From: Gammaproteobacteria bacterium
Lineage (GTDB): Bacteria > Pseudomonadota > Gammaproteobacteria > VBWC01
NCBI GenBank assembly: GCA_023266115.1
Contig: JAHFRU010000020.1
Location: 1 to 45,874, forward strand
DNA: 45,874 bases
Reading direction: 5' to 3'
The notes below the pieces were generated by a model, which searched no databases, was not told the DNA's origin, and saw only the letters and a list, made by a program, of their open reading frames with translations. The translations under genes were made by a program, and so were the position numbers. Below, piece after piece: positions 1 through 7,900 of this stretch (positions within the stretch are counted from its first letter, which is position 1; each line of letters begins with the position of its first letter).

Positions 1-109
1 CGGTCTTCTCGGAACACTGGAGTTTTTCCTGGATGGTCTTGAGCGCCAGCGGCTGACGCGCCTGGCGCAGGAGGTGGTCCAGCGCGATGACGCGATCAAC
101 TTTTTTCAT
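1..109 (-). CDS. WYL/YafY-type helix-turn-helix transcriptional regulator, N-terminal fragment
   Basis: Only the first 36 codons lie in the window; the gene runs off the left edge. The peptide starts MKKVDRVIALDHLLRQAR and continues into LKTIQEKLQCSEKT. This resembles the N-terminal HTH_11-like winged helix of WYL-domain regulators (YafY/DeoR-like), in which a short helix precedes the recognition helix 'L-x-C-S-x-x-T'. The ATG at 109 is the first in frame; no strong Shine-Dalgarno sequence is visible. The ligand-binding part is outside the window, so target and ligand cannot be inferred. The family call rests on a short stretch. Confidence 0.6.
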   Translation of the reverse strand, partial: MKKVDRVIALDHLLRQARQPLALKTIQEKLQCSEKT

Positions 110-229
110 GAGACATCCCGGCGCAGGATTACCATGCACCGGCAACCGTACCGATGATGGTCTGCACTCGCTGAAACGGGTTCGCGAACAGGTTTCTTCA
201 TCTTCGCCTTTCCCTCGGCTGTACTGCTT

Positions 230-417
230 TTAAGGAAGCTCTGCTGATTAATCATTTTGTTGTCATTCCAGCGAAAGCGCGAGTCCACGGATGGACGAGG
301 TAGGGCGGTGTCGGGAACGGCCGCCGAGGAATCCAGTAACACCCTGTTTCGAAAGCGCTGGATTCCGGGTCTCCGCTACGCTCCGCCCGGAATGACGACA
401 CATCAGAGCTTCCTTAA
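230..417. repeat. MITE-like inverted-repeat element, about 188 bp
   Basis: TTAAGGAAGCTCTG at 230-243 is repeated as its exact reverse complement at 404-417. The inverted similarity continues inward in imperfect form: GTTGTCATTCC near 260 against GGAATGACGAC near 390-399. Inside are short GC-rich hairpin-like stretches of the 'gtcattcc-n-gcgaaagcg' and 'ggattccggg...cggaatgacg' kind, which are typical of dispersed intergenic repeats in proteobacteria. No protein of its own is convincing. Similar heptamers, GTACTGC (221-227) and GTATTGC (418-424), flank the ends but are not a clean target duplication. The rest of the 110-585 gap (110-229 and 418-585) holds nothing I can recognise. Confidence 0.7.
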
Positions 418-585
418 GTATTGCATGCGCTCGCATGGCTGCCGGGAAAGGATTTGCCAGGGATGCATGGCAAACCGGTGCGGGCGGTACGCACCGCGGA
501 CAGCGCTCAACCGCGCCGGGCATCTTTCGGACACAGTGCGCCATGGCAGGGAGACGCCACATGGTCGCACTATTTTCCCGCTGGC

Positions 586-1116
586 CTACGGGTCGCGGCG
601 TTCGTACTGCTTCTTGGCATCGAAGGTTTTTGTCAGATCGCTTTTGATATCGGGATTGCGGTTCCGGACCCGCCGATCATCACTGCGCCGTTTGAAGACC
701 GCGAATACCAGTAACACCAGTGCCATCGCCAGCAACACGCACCCGGCGCCAGCCAGCGCCGGCCATATCAGCAACCAGTAGCGGCTGACGCGCGCGCCCT
801 CGGGATAACCCGCGTGGTAAACCACCGGCGTGTTTTGCCCGACATCGAACAGCGATTCAAAGTAGCCGATGCCCTCGGCAATCATCTGTTCTCCGTCCGG
901 GCCGATAAAACGCACCATGATAAAACCCTGTGCGGGAGGCGCCAGCGGCACGCCCGGCCACAGGCCTTGCCTGTCCGGATTGTTATCCAGACTCTTGGCG
1001 ACGATAACGCCGGTGGCACGCTCGCCGTTGAACAGCAATCCGAGTTCCTCGCGCGACCCGACCGCTGCCACGACGATCAGCGCAAAACCGATTAACCCCA
1101 CGATACGATGCATCAT
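586..1116 (-). CDS. DUF3592-like two-TM membrane protein
   Basis: A 176-residue protein with an N-terminal hydrophobic segment (about residues 3-20) and a second one near 112-140 (WLLIWPALAGAG onward), followed by a basic, charged C-terminal tail. The stretch between them is a soluble beta-rich domain with 'GFIMVRF' and 'VVYHAGYPEGARV', the pattern of DUF3592 proteins, which carry a small extracytoplasmic domain between two membrane helices. The function of the family is not known. The start has a neighbouring ATG at the second codon and a reasonable GAGG-type Shine-Dalgarno sequence upstream. It is divergent from mamC with a 239-bp spacer. Nothing in it directly suggests a magnetosome role. 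Confidence 0.65.
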   Translation of the reverse strand: MMHRIVGLIGFALIVVAAVGSREELGLLFNGERATGVIVAKSLDNNPDRQGLWPGVPLAPPAQGFIMVRFIGPDGEQMIAEGIGYFESLFDVGQNTPVVYHAGYPEGARVSRYWLLIWPALAGAGCVLLAMALVLLVFAVFKRRSDDRRVRNRNPDIKSDLTKTFDAKKQYERRDP

Positions 1117-1222
1117 GAAACCTGTACCTCAATAACGCGTCTGCCGACGGGTGCGCATGCGGGTTCGGCGAAATCCCCGCTAGAATCTGCCACAAAAAGT
1201 CCTGTTGTTGCACGGAAATTTG

Positions 1223-1251
1223 TTGACTTCACCTGAGCGGCGAACTCTAAT
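1223..1251 (+). promoter_or_regulatory. Candidate sigma-70 promoter of mamC
   Basis: A TTGACT -35 box (1223-1228) is separated by exactly 17 bp from a TCTAAT -10 box (1246-1251). This places the start of transcription about 100 nt upstream of the mamC ATG. It is the only good match in the 239-bp region between the DUF3592 gene and mamC, and it means mamC can be transcribed on its own. Confidence 0.6.
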
Positions 1252-1355
1252 GGCTGGCATACTCGAAATAATCTGCATGTGGCACTACCGGCACGCGCAT
1301 CCAGCAGTTGCGCACTTGATCGACAAATTCTCTAGGACCAAGAAGGGGAATCAGC

Positions 1356-1718
1356 ATGGCATTTCAACTAGCTCCATTTCTTGCACAGTCTGTTCCAGGC
1401 GTCGGTCTTCTCGGCGCGATCGTTGGCGGATCGGCGGCGCTGGCAAAGAATTACAAGGATTATAAAAAGGGCACGGTAGACGCGAAGCACGCCTCGGTGG
1501 ATGTCGGCAAGGAAACTGCGGGCGCCGGCATGGCGACAGCGGTCAGTGCCGCGGCAGTCGGCGTGGTCGGCGGCGGGCTGGCGGTGTCACTGGTCACCGC
1601 ACTGGCCGTTGCAACGGGCGCCAAATATGTCTGGGACCGCTCGATGGAACAGGTCGATGTGATCGCCGCAAAACACAAAAAAGAAGATCCCTTCGAAGAA
1701 GCGCTGGACGTCGAATAG
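1356..1718 (+). CDS. mamC: Magnetosome membrane protein MamC (Mms13) homologue
   Basis: A 120-residue protein that matches MamC/Mms13, the abundant magnetosome membrane protein that influences magnetite crystal size. Seen here: the N-terminal block F-x-LAPFLAQSVPGVG-x-LG, then VGGSAALAKN, then D-x-GKET-x-GAG-x-AT, VGGGL-x-VSL-x-TAL and AKYVWDR, all in family order and spacing. Two membrane helices (about 12-30 and 57-86) enclose a short loop (31-56) that in MamC faces the magnetosome lumen and contacts magnetite. Of the acidic pair described there in Magnetococcus MamC, the second is kept (D49), while the first position appears to be His (H45). The C-terminus is acidic. AAGGGG precedes the ATG by about 7 nt. 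A promoter and a terminator bracket the gene, so it is monocistronic. The usual partners mamD, mamF, mamG and mms6 are absent from the window. Confidence 0.88.
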   Translation: MAFQLAPFLAQSVPGVGLLGAIVGGSAALAKNYKDYKKGTVDAKHASVDVGKETAGAGMATAVSAAAVGVVGGGLAVSLVTALAVATGAKYVWDRSMEQVDVIAAKHKKEDPFEEALDVE

Positions 1719-1758
1719 TCCAGACCCGGCAGTCAACTTGCCGGCCAGTGATCACGCC

Positions 1759-1801
1759 AACGCCCGGTCGCGCACCATTGCTGCCGGGCGTTTTGTTTTT
1801 A
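1759..1801 (+). terminator. Rho-independent terminator after mamC
   Basis: The stem AACGCCCGG (1759-1767) pairs with CCGGGCGTT (1784-1792) around a 16-nt loop, followed directly by the T-rich run TTTTGTTTTT. It lies 40 nt after the mamC stop and between mamC and the convergent GGDEF-EAL gene. Confidence 0.8.
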
Positions 1802-1832
1802 ATCCACGACGTGTCGCGTACGCGATATCGAT

Positions 1833-4727
1833 TCAATGCACCGGCGGACAGTCCAGCGTGCGCATCGGGTGCTTGCTTACCCAGATATCGACTGCTTCCG
1901 CCGGCAACGGACCACTGATGGCATAGCCCTGCGCCTCGTCGCAGCCTTCGTCGCGTAATATATTCAGGACGGCGCGGGACTCGACGCCCTCGGCGACCAC
2001 GCGCAAGCCGAGATTGTGCGCCAGATTGATCGTGGAGCTGACAATAATCGCGTCCTGCTCGCTTTCCAGCATACCGGAAACAAACGTCAGATCAATCTTG
2101 ATGGTCTGTATCGGCAGCTGCTTGAGATAGGCGAGCGACGAATAGCCCGTGCCGAAATCGTCGATCGTCAGCCGGACCCCCATCGCGTTTATCCGTTTCA
2201 ATATTTCGAGCGCGCGTATCGGCTCGCTGATAAAGGCGCTCTCGGTGATTTCGAGTTCCAGGTGTTCCGGTGCCACGCCGTGTTTGTCGAGCAACCGCTC
2301 CACCTCATCCACGCAGCTTTCGTCGATGAGATTACGCACGGAAAGATTGACTGCGACGGGCACCACCACGCCGGCCGAGCACCACTTGTTGAATTCCGCC
2401 AGCGCGTTATCCAGCACCCAGAACGTCAGCGGCCGGATCAGCTCGCCCATTTCTGCCAACGGCACGAAGTGGCCTGGTAAGAACAGCCCGTGCACGGGGT
2501 GCTGCCACCGCACCAGCGCCTCGAAACCGGTGACACGACCGAGCGACAGATCGAGCTTCGGCTGGAAATGGAGTACCAGCTGGTTTTCACGTATCGCGTT
2601 GCTCAGCTCGGTAAACAGCGCCAAACGACGTGGCGAATGCGGGTCATAATCGGGCGAATACACCGCACAACCGGCGACGTTCTGTTTCGCCCAGTACATG
2701 GCAACATCCGCGCACCGCAGCAACGAGCTGGCGTTTTCGCCATGCTCGGGGAAAACCGCGATGCCGATGCTGGCGCCGGTCTCGATCTTGAATCCGTCCA
2801 GATCAAACGGCTGCCTGACCACCTCCGCCACGATGTCCGCCAGTTGATACAGATCGGTTCCCTGGTGGATATCGGTGAGAAGTATCGCGAACTCGTCACC
2901 GCCCAGCCGCGCCACCTGCACCGGCCAGTGATCGAGCATGTCGTTGAGGCGCGGACCGACCTGTTTGAGCAGTACGTCGCCCGCGTGGTGGCCCAGCGTA
3001 TCGTTGATTTCCTTGAAACGGTCAAGATCGAGCAGAAACAGCGCGACCCGTGTCTGCGCCTGTTGTGCTGCGGCAATTGCGGCATCGATGCTCGTGTAAA
3101 GCAGCTGGCGATTCGGCAGATTCGTCAGGGAATCGTGGGTGGCCTGGTACTCGAGCGCCTCGACGTGGGCCTTCCGATCGGTAATATCCCGGCTGCTGAT
3201 GGTCAGCGCAATCACCTTGCCGTCGCGGAGTACCGGACCGACATGATTCTCAAAGCGGATGCTGCCGCTGTCGCCGTGGTAATCAATCTCGAAGAATCCC
3301 GGCTGGCCGGTATTGACCACGCCCTGATAGCATTGCTGCATCAGCGGACGCTGCTCAGGGCTGACCCAGTCGTACACGGAGGTACCAATCACCTGTTCGA
3401 CGGTCAGGTCCGGGACGGCGTGATTGATAAACAGGATTTGGCCGCTGGTATCCAGCAACATCACTTGATCCGGCGTACTCTGCGTGATCGAGCGCCATTT
3501 AGCCTCCGAGACGCGCAGCGCGTTTTCCGCGATCTTGCGCTCGGTGATATCCATGACGACGCCGACCATCCGGACCGGCTTGCCGTGTTCGTTACGGTGC
3601 ACCTCACCCTTGCCCATCAACCAGTGCACCGCGCCGTCCGGCCAGTGGATACGATGCTCGACACCGTAGGGCTCGCCGCGCTCGAGCGCGGCGACAAGCG
3701 CCGCATCGAGCACCGGCAGATCGTCCGGCACGATCAGTGCGCGATACGCGGCATAGGTACCGTTGAAACTTCCCGGCGCCATACCGAACACCGCGGCGAC
3801 ACCGCCCGACCAACGAACGCCGTTCGTTTCGATATTCCATTCCCACGTGCCCATGCCGGCCGCGTTCAGGGCCGTGCGCAGCAACTGTTCGCTGTGCCGG
3901 AGCGCGTCACCGGCCGTTTTGCGCTCGGTAACGTCCTGAACCGTGCCGAACATCCCGACGGTGTCCCCGGTGTCGTTGCGAATGAACTCGCCCTCCGCCC
4001 AGACCGTCCGTATCGCGCCGTCCGGCCAGACGATGCGATATTCAAGCGGCACGACCCGACGTTCGGCTAGCACCGCGTGTTGCGCATCGAGAATCTTGTC
4101 ACGATCGTCCGGGTGAACGGCCTTTTCGAGCACGCACTCGACGGTGCCGTCGAATTCATCCTTCGGCAGCCGATGAATCCGGTGCATTTCGTCCGACCAG
4201 GTGAACGTATCGGTCGCGAAGTCCCACCACCAGCTGCCGATATGGGCCAGCGCCTGCGAACGTGCCAGAATCGCCTCGTTGCGTATCAGCGCGTCTTCGG
4301 CGGCCTTTCTGTCATGAATATCGCGGCCGACCGATTGCAGCTCGATGATTTCGCCGTGGTCGTTGAAAAAGGCGCGATCGGCCCATTGCTGCCAGCGCCA
4401 CTCGCCATGGGCATTGATGGCCTGATGCTCATCAACGGCTACGGGGTTCTGCGGCGTCAGTGCCGCCAGCTTCTGGCGCAGACGCTGCTGATGTTCCGGC
4501 AGGATCAGTGGAAAAAAACTGGTGCCGATCACCTTGTCACGGCTGATGCCGAAGTACCGGCAATAGCTTTCGTTGACGAAGGTACGGGTACCGTCCGGCA
4601 ACCAGCGCACAATGAACTCCGTCTGGTCTTCGACGATTGACCGGTAGCGTGCTTCATCGGACAGGGAGTTATCGTCCGTGGTGCGGGCTTTCGGCTTGCT
4701 GCGTGTCGTGGTCTTCCGCTTGGGCAT
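1833..4727 (-). CDS. PAS(x4)-GGDEF-EAL cyclic di-GMP signalling protein
   Basis: A 964-residue soluble protein. After a basic N-terminus come four PAS/PAC units at about 25-145, 150-270, 275-400 and 405-525; each ends in a DITERK- or DVTERK-like PAC motif. A GGDEF domain (about 530-695) has an intact LGGDEF active site. The C-terminal EAL domain (about 705-960) has FEALVRW, the DDFGTGYSS loop and the AEGVES motif, so both cyclase and phosphodiesterase residues are present. No membrane segment is evident, so input is probably cytosolic through the PAS domains (redox, oxygen or small ligand; cofactor unknown). A promoter-like pair lies at 4760-4789. It is convergent with mamC, and no operon partner is seen. 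Confidence 0.93.
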   Translation of the reverse strand: MPKRKTTTRSKPKARTTDDNSLSDEARYRSIVEDQTEFIVRWLPDGTRTFVNESYCRYFGISRDKVIGTSFFPLILPEHQQRLRQKLAALTPQNPVAVDEHQAINAHGEWRWQQWADRAFFNDHGEIIELQSVGRDIHDRKAAEDALIRNEAILARSQALAHIGSWWWDFATDTFTWSDEMHRIHRLPKDEFDGTVECVLEKAVHPDDRDKILDAQHAVLAERRVVPLEYRIVWPDGAIRTVWAEGEFIRNDTGDTVGMFGTVQDVTERKTAGDALRHSEQLLRTALNAAGMGTWEWNIETNGVRWSGGVAAVFGMAPGSFNGTYAAYRALIVPDDLPVLDAALVAALERGEPYGVEHRIHWPDGAVHWLMGKGEVHRNEHGKPVRMVGVVMDITERKIAENALRVSEAKWRSITQSTPDQVMLLDTSGQILFINHAVPDLTVEQVIGTSVYDWVSPEQRPLMQQCYQGVVNTGQPGFFEIDYHGDSGSIRFENHVGPVLRDGKVIALTISSRDITDRKAHVEALEYQATHDSLTNLPNRQLLYTSIDAAIAAAQQAQTRVALFLLDLDRFKEINDTLGHHAGDVLLKQVGPRLNDMLDHWPVQVARLGGDEFAILLTDIHQGTDLYQLADIVAEVVRQPFDLDGFKIETGASIGIAVFPEHGENASSLLRCADVAMYWAKQNVAGCAVYSPDYDPHSPRRLALFTELSNAIRENQLVLHFQPKLDLSLGRVTGFEALVRWQHPVHGLFLPGHFVPLAEMGELIRPLTFWVLDNALAEFNKWCSAGVVVPVAVNLSVRNLIDESCVDEVERLLDKHGVAPEHLELEITESAFISEPIRALEILKRINAMGVRLTIDDFGTGYSSLAYLKQLPIQTIKIDLTFVSGMLESEQDAIIVSSTINLAHNLGLRVVAEGVESRAVLNILRDEGCDEAQGYAISGPLPAEAVDIWVSKHPMRTLDCPPVH

Positions 4728-4759
4728 CAGGTATCAGACGGGAAACATACAAGAGACGC

Positions 4760-4789
4760 AGTATAGGGGTAAATTACGCGCGCTGCCAA
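4760..4789 (-). promoter_or_regulatory. Candidate sigma-70 promoter of the PAS-GGDEF-EAL gene
   Basis: Read on the minus strand: TTGGCA (4784-4789), an 18-bp spacer, then TATACT (4760-4765), about 33 nt upstream of the ATG. Both hexamers are close to consensus; the spacer is 1 bp longer than ideal. Confidence 0.5.
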
Positions 4790-4909
4790 GGCGTCGGCGG
4801 TAACTGGTAGCAGCAGTAAAATCCCGACGAAATTGATCAACCGATAGAAAGAACGGCGCGTAACAAATTTACAACTGAACAATATCCAACCGGGACAATA
4901 ATCGGTTGC

Positions 4910-5233
4910 TCAGACGTTAAAGCTTTCGCCACAGCCACACTCGTCCTTGACATTCGGATTCTTGAACGAGAAGCGCTCATTCAAACCATCACGGATAAAA
5001 TCCAGTTCGGTACCATCGATAATGGACAGCGCCTGCTTGTCGACGATGACCTTCACACCGTGGTTTTCATAGACGAGATCTTCCGCGCCGACCTCGTCGG
5101 CGTAATCAAGCACGTAGGCGAAGCCCGCGCATCCGACGGTCTTCACGCCAACGCGCAGACCGGCACCCTTGCCACGCCGGGCCAGTACTTTCTGCACATG
5201 CTGCGCCGCCGCAGCTGTTATCGTTACCGCCAT
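4910..5233 (-). CDS. iscA: IscA-type iron-sulfur cluster carrier
   Basis: A 107-residue A-type carrier that accepts Fe-S clusters (or iron) from the ISC scaffold and passes them to apoproteins. The three cluster-ligand cysteines are present: C35 in 'VGCAGFAY' and the C-terminal pair C99 and C101 in ECGCGESF. Length and the FKNPN-x-KDECGCG ending match IscA rather than the longer SufA/ErpA, although those remain alternatives. It begins 19 bp after iscS on the same strand, as the last gene of an iscR-iscS-iscA unit. The 182 bp up to the next gene contain no scaffold or chaperone gene. Confidence 0.88.
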   Translation of the reverse strand: MAVTITAAAAQHVQKVLARRGKGAGLRVGVKTVGCAGFAYVLDYADEVGAEDLVYENHGVKVIVDKQALSIIDGTELDFIRDGLNERFSFKNPNVKDECGCGESFNV

Positions 5234-5252
5234 AATCCTCTCCTCGTTCGTA

Positions 5253-6401
5253 TCACCGCATTACACTCGCGCCAAACACGCGCCTCTGCTCCGTCAGCGC
5301 CTGCAGCGCGGCTATCAGCCTGTCTATATCGGCAATCGTGGTGTATTTGCCCAGACTGATGCGTAACGAGCTGCCGGCCAGCGCCGCGTCGATCTTCATC
5401 GCCAGCAACACGTGACTGGTGTCGGTCCTGGCGCTGGAACATGCGGAGCCGCTGGAAACCGCGATCCCGTGCTCATCGAGATACATCAGCATCGTTTCGC
5501 CGGCAATGCCGGGCGCGGCAACCGGCACGGTGTTCGACAAGCGTTGCGCCGTGCCGCCGAGGATCACCACCTCCGGTAACCGGCCGAGTTGCTGCTCGAG
5601 GTAATCCCGCAAGCGCTGCAAATAGTGCCGGCGTTGATCGAGCTCCTGGCTCGCCAGCTCGGCCGCCTTGCCGAATCCGACGATGCCCGCGACATTTTCG
5701 GTGCCGCTGCGATACCCCATCTCATGACCGCCACCGTGCAATAACGGCTCAATCTCCAGCGCCTTGTCCACCACCAGCGCCCCGACGCCCTTGGGACCGT
5801 AGATCTTGTGCGCCGAGAGACTCAACATATGAACGCCTGCGCTGGCGAAATCGATCTCTGTCTTGCCGGCCGCCTGTACCGCGTCGGTATGCATGATCGC
5901 ACCGCGTTGCCGCACGCGCGCCGCAAGGGACGCAATGTCCTGCATGACCCCTGTTTCATTGTTCGCCCACATGACGGACACCAGGTCCGGATTTCCCGAC
6001 AATGCCTGCTCGAGAGCGCCAGCGGTGACCGTACCGTTGCGATCAACGTCGATCAGCTCGACTGCCCAACCATAGCGCGCCATCGATTGCGCTGTTTTGA
6101 GCACCGACGAGTGTTCGATCGCGCTGACCGCCATCCGGCCGGGCGGACGGCGGGCGGTCGCCCCCTTTAACGCCAGATTATTGGCTTCGGTACCGCCGCT
6201 GGTGAATATCACCTGGGACGGATGCGCATTGACGAGCGACGCCACCTGCCCACGCGCAGTATCAATGGCCGCCCGCGCAATCCTGCCCTTTTGATGGATA
6301 CTCGATGGATTGCCGAACTGATCGAGCAGGAAAGGCAACATCGCCTCCCGCACGTCTTCGTCGAGGGGCGTTGTCGCGTTATTGTCGAGGTATACCGTCA
6401 C
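5253..6401 (-). CDS. iscS: Cysteine desulfurase, IscS/NifS type
   Basis: A 382-residue PLP enzyme that removes sulfur from cysteine to form a persulfide for Fe-S cluster and thio-cofactor synthesis. Visible residues: the PLP lysine K199 in [13 protein letters not shown]97 in IEHSSV, and the catalytic C321 in [10 protein letters not shown]. It has the long mobile loop of group I desulfurases. It is about 20 residues shorter than E. coli IscS (404) and ends shortly after 'LIAALQAL', without the C-terminal extension (SPLWE...EWAHH) that E. coli IscS uses to dock IscU. It may therefore be closer to NifS-like enzymes. It lies 37 bp after iscR and 19 bp before iscA, and the expected iscU is missing. 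Confidence 0.92.
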   Translation of the reverse strand: MTVYLDNNATTPLDEDVREAMLPFLLDQFGNPSSIHQKGRIARAAIDTARGQVASLVNAHPSQVIFTSGGTEANNLALKGATARRPPGRMAVSAIEHSSVLKTAQSMARYGWAVELIDVDRNGTVTAGALEQALSGNPDLVSVMWANNETGVMQDIASLAARVRQRGAIMHTDAVQAAGKTEIDFASAGVHMLSLSAHKIYGPKGVGALVVDKALEIEPLLHGGGHEMGYRSGTENVAGIVGFGKAAELASQELDQRRHYLQRLRDYLEQQLGRLPEVVILGGTAQRLSNTVPVAAPGIAGETMLMYLDEHGIAVSSGSACSSARTDTSHVLLAMKIDAALAGSSLRISLGKYTTIADIDRLIAALQALTEQRRVFGASVMR

Positions 6402-6438
6402 AACTCACTGCGGTGAACGCGCACCACTCGCGGCAGTG

Positions 6439-6927
6439 CTAGCGTACGATCGAACCCGCGCCGGCGATACGGGTAACCTTCGTTTCCGCTGTGGCGCGCT
6501 CCTGGCGCGCCGACACGTCTCGTATATGCTGGCGCTCGATCAACTGCCCGAGGCTGATGCCCTGCAGAAAGTCATGGATGCGATTGCTAAGATCCATCCA
6601 GAGCTCGTGCGTCAAACAGGGCTCCCCATCCTGGCAATTCGCCTTGCGATCGCAGTTGGTCATCTCGATATTTTCATCGATAGCCTTCAGCACCTCGACC
6701 ACGGCGATTTGACCCGCCGGCCGGGCCAATCGATAACCGCCGCCCGGACCCCTGGCGCTTTCCACCAGACCGCCTTTGCGCAGACGAGAAAATAATTGCT
6801 CAAGATACGACAGCGAGACACCCTGCCTTTGCGAAATATCGGCCAATGGTACCGGCCTGGAATGTGCGTGTATGGCGAGATCAAGCATTGCAGTAACAGC
6901 GTAGCGACCTTTGGTTGTCAGTTTCAT
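6439..6927 (-). CDS. iscR: Rrf2-family Fe-S regulator IscR
   Basis: A 162-residue winged-helix regulator that senses Fe-S status through a [2Fe-2S] cluster and represses isc genes when loaded. The N-terminus [18 protein letters not shown] is typical. The cluster ligands C92, C98, C104 and H107 (NC-x5-NC-x5-CLTH) sit at the same numbering as in E. coli IscR. Tract GPGGGYRL is the wing. The C-terminal 30 residues are variable. It is first in the iscR-iscS-iscA unit and has its own operator and promoter upstream (6950-7003), so autoregulation is very likely. Confidence 0.95.
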   Translation of the reverse strand: MKLTTKGRYAVTAMLDLAIHAHSRPVPLADISQRQGVSLSYLEQLFSRLRKGGLVESARGPGGGYRLARPAGQIAVVEVLKAIDENIEMTNCDRKANCQDGEPCLTHELWMDLSNRIHDFLQGISLGQLIERQHIRDVSARQERATAETKVTRIAGAGSIVR

Positions 6928-6949
6928 TGCTGCCCTGTCTCCTTATTCT

Positions 6950-7003
6950 CTGATAATCACAAGGGAAATTCTGTCAAACCCGACTAATTCAGTCAAGTTA
7001 TAT
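6950..7003 (-). promoter_or_regulatory. iscR promoter with IscR type 1 operator
   Basis: On the minus strand, an operator at about 6976-7003 contains CTTGACT-n4-AGTCGGGT, a dyad matching the IscR type 1 consensus that is bound by the [2Fe-2S] form. It directly overlaps a -35 TTGACA (6972-6977), followed at 16 bp by TATCAG (6950-6955). The arrangement copies the E. coli iscR promoter, where holo-IscR blocks RNA polymerase. The operator overlaps the stop codon of cysE (6993-6995). Confidence 0.75.
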
Positions 7004-7811
7004 TTTCCATCGCTTTATCTGCGCCCTTCGCACCTGATTTCGCTGATTGATCATCGTCTGGCAACGACGAATCGAGCTCACTTGCCCCCAGCTCTGGCAA
7101 CGGCACGGCATCCACCTTGCCGCCCAGCTGCTCGACGCTGCGGCTGATCTCGGCCATGCGCGTGTCAACGGCATGGATATGATCCAGCATCTTGTTGATC
7201 GCCTGCGCCACCGGATCGGACATATTCTGTGTCATGCCATAGGCATCGAAACCGATTTTCTTCGCATAGGCGGCCCGCTGCTTGTCGGTTTCGACGGCCT
7301 CGGGCCGCACGATATGACCGGGCACGCCGACCACGGTGACACCCGGCGGAACATCCTTGAGAACGACCGCGTTGGAGCCTATCCGGCTGCCGTCGCCAAG
7401 CACGATCGGGCCGAGCACCTTCGCGCCGGCACCCACGACAACATCATTGCCCAGCGTCGGATGGCGCTTGCCTTTGCTCCAGCTGGTGCCACCGAGCGTA
7501 ACGCCGTGATAAAGCGTGCAGTCGTTACCGATCTCGGCCGTCTCGCCGATAACGACGCCCATGCCGTGATCGATGAAAAAACGGCTGCCGATCTTTGCAG
7601 CCGGATGAATTTCGACGCCTGTGAACCAGCGCGCCAGCGACGACAGCATACGCGCCAGCCATTTCAGGCCAACGTTCCATAAGCGGTGATTGACCCGGTA
7701 GAAAATGACGGCATGCACGCCGGGATAGGTCGTCAGCACCTCGAAGGTGTGGCGTGCCGCGGGATCGCGGTCGAACACACAGCGCACATCCTCGCGCATT
7801 CGGTCAAACAT
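6993..7811 (-). CDS. cysE: Serine O-acetyltransferase
   Basis: A 272-residue left-handed beta-helix acetyltransferase that makes O-acetylserine from serine and acetyl-CoA, the first step of cysteine synthesis. An N-terminal helical part ([19 protein letters not shown]) precedes hexapeptide repeats ([53 protein letters not shown]). Catalytic H82 in FFIDHG and the second His in 'YHGVTLGG' are present. The repeat region is followed by an unusually long hydrophilic tail of about 80 residues, common in the short EpsC-type enzymes that precede iscR. Its position just before iscR-iscS fits supply of cysteine, the sulfur donor used by IscS. Confidence 0.93.
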   Translation of the reverse strand: MFDRMREDVRCVFDRDPAARHTFEVLTTYPGVHAVIFYRVNHRLWNVGLKWLARMLSSLARWFTGVEIHPAAKIGSRFFIDHGMGVVIGETAEIGNDCTLYHGVTLGGTSWSKGKRHPTLGNDVVVGAGAKVLGPIVLGDGSRIGSNAVVLKDVPPGVTVVGVPGHIVRPEAVETDKQRAAYAKKIGFDAYGMTQNMSDPVAQAINKMLDHIHAVDTRMAEISRSVEQLGGKVDAVPLPELGASELDSSLPDDDQSAKSGAKGADKAMENIT

Positions 7812-7900
7812 GGGGCTTTCCCAAAGTTAATGGCGAACGTTCAGTATACGCGAGCGGGGCGACCGATTATCCATGCAAGCGGCGGCACGCGAAATTCTCG

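Noticed and set aside
257..781. Plus-strand open frame of 174 codons over the inverted-repeat element
   Set aside because: It runs through the MITE-like repeat and overlaps the DUF3592 gene; the translation is Arg/Ser-rich and unlike any family.
2490..4070. Long plus-strand frame (526 codons) opposite the PAS-GGDEF-EAL gene
   Set aside because: Antisense frame in a GC-rich gene; the minus-strand product is unmistakable and the plus-strand translation is low-complexity Arg/His/Asp-rich.
4860..4909. Possible terminator after iscA (CAACCG...CGGTTG)
   Set aside because: Only a 6-bp stem and no T run on the minus strand.
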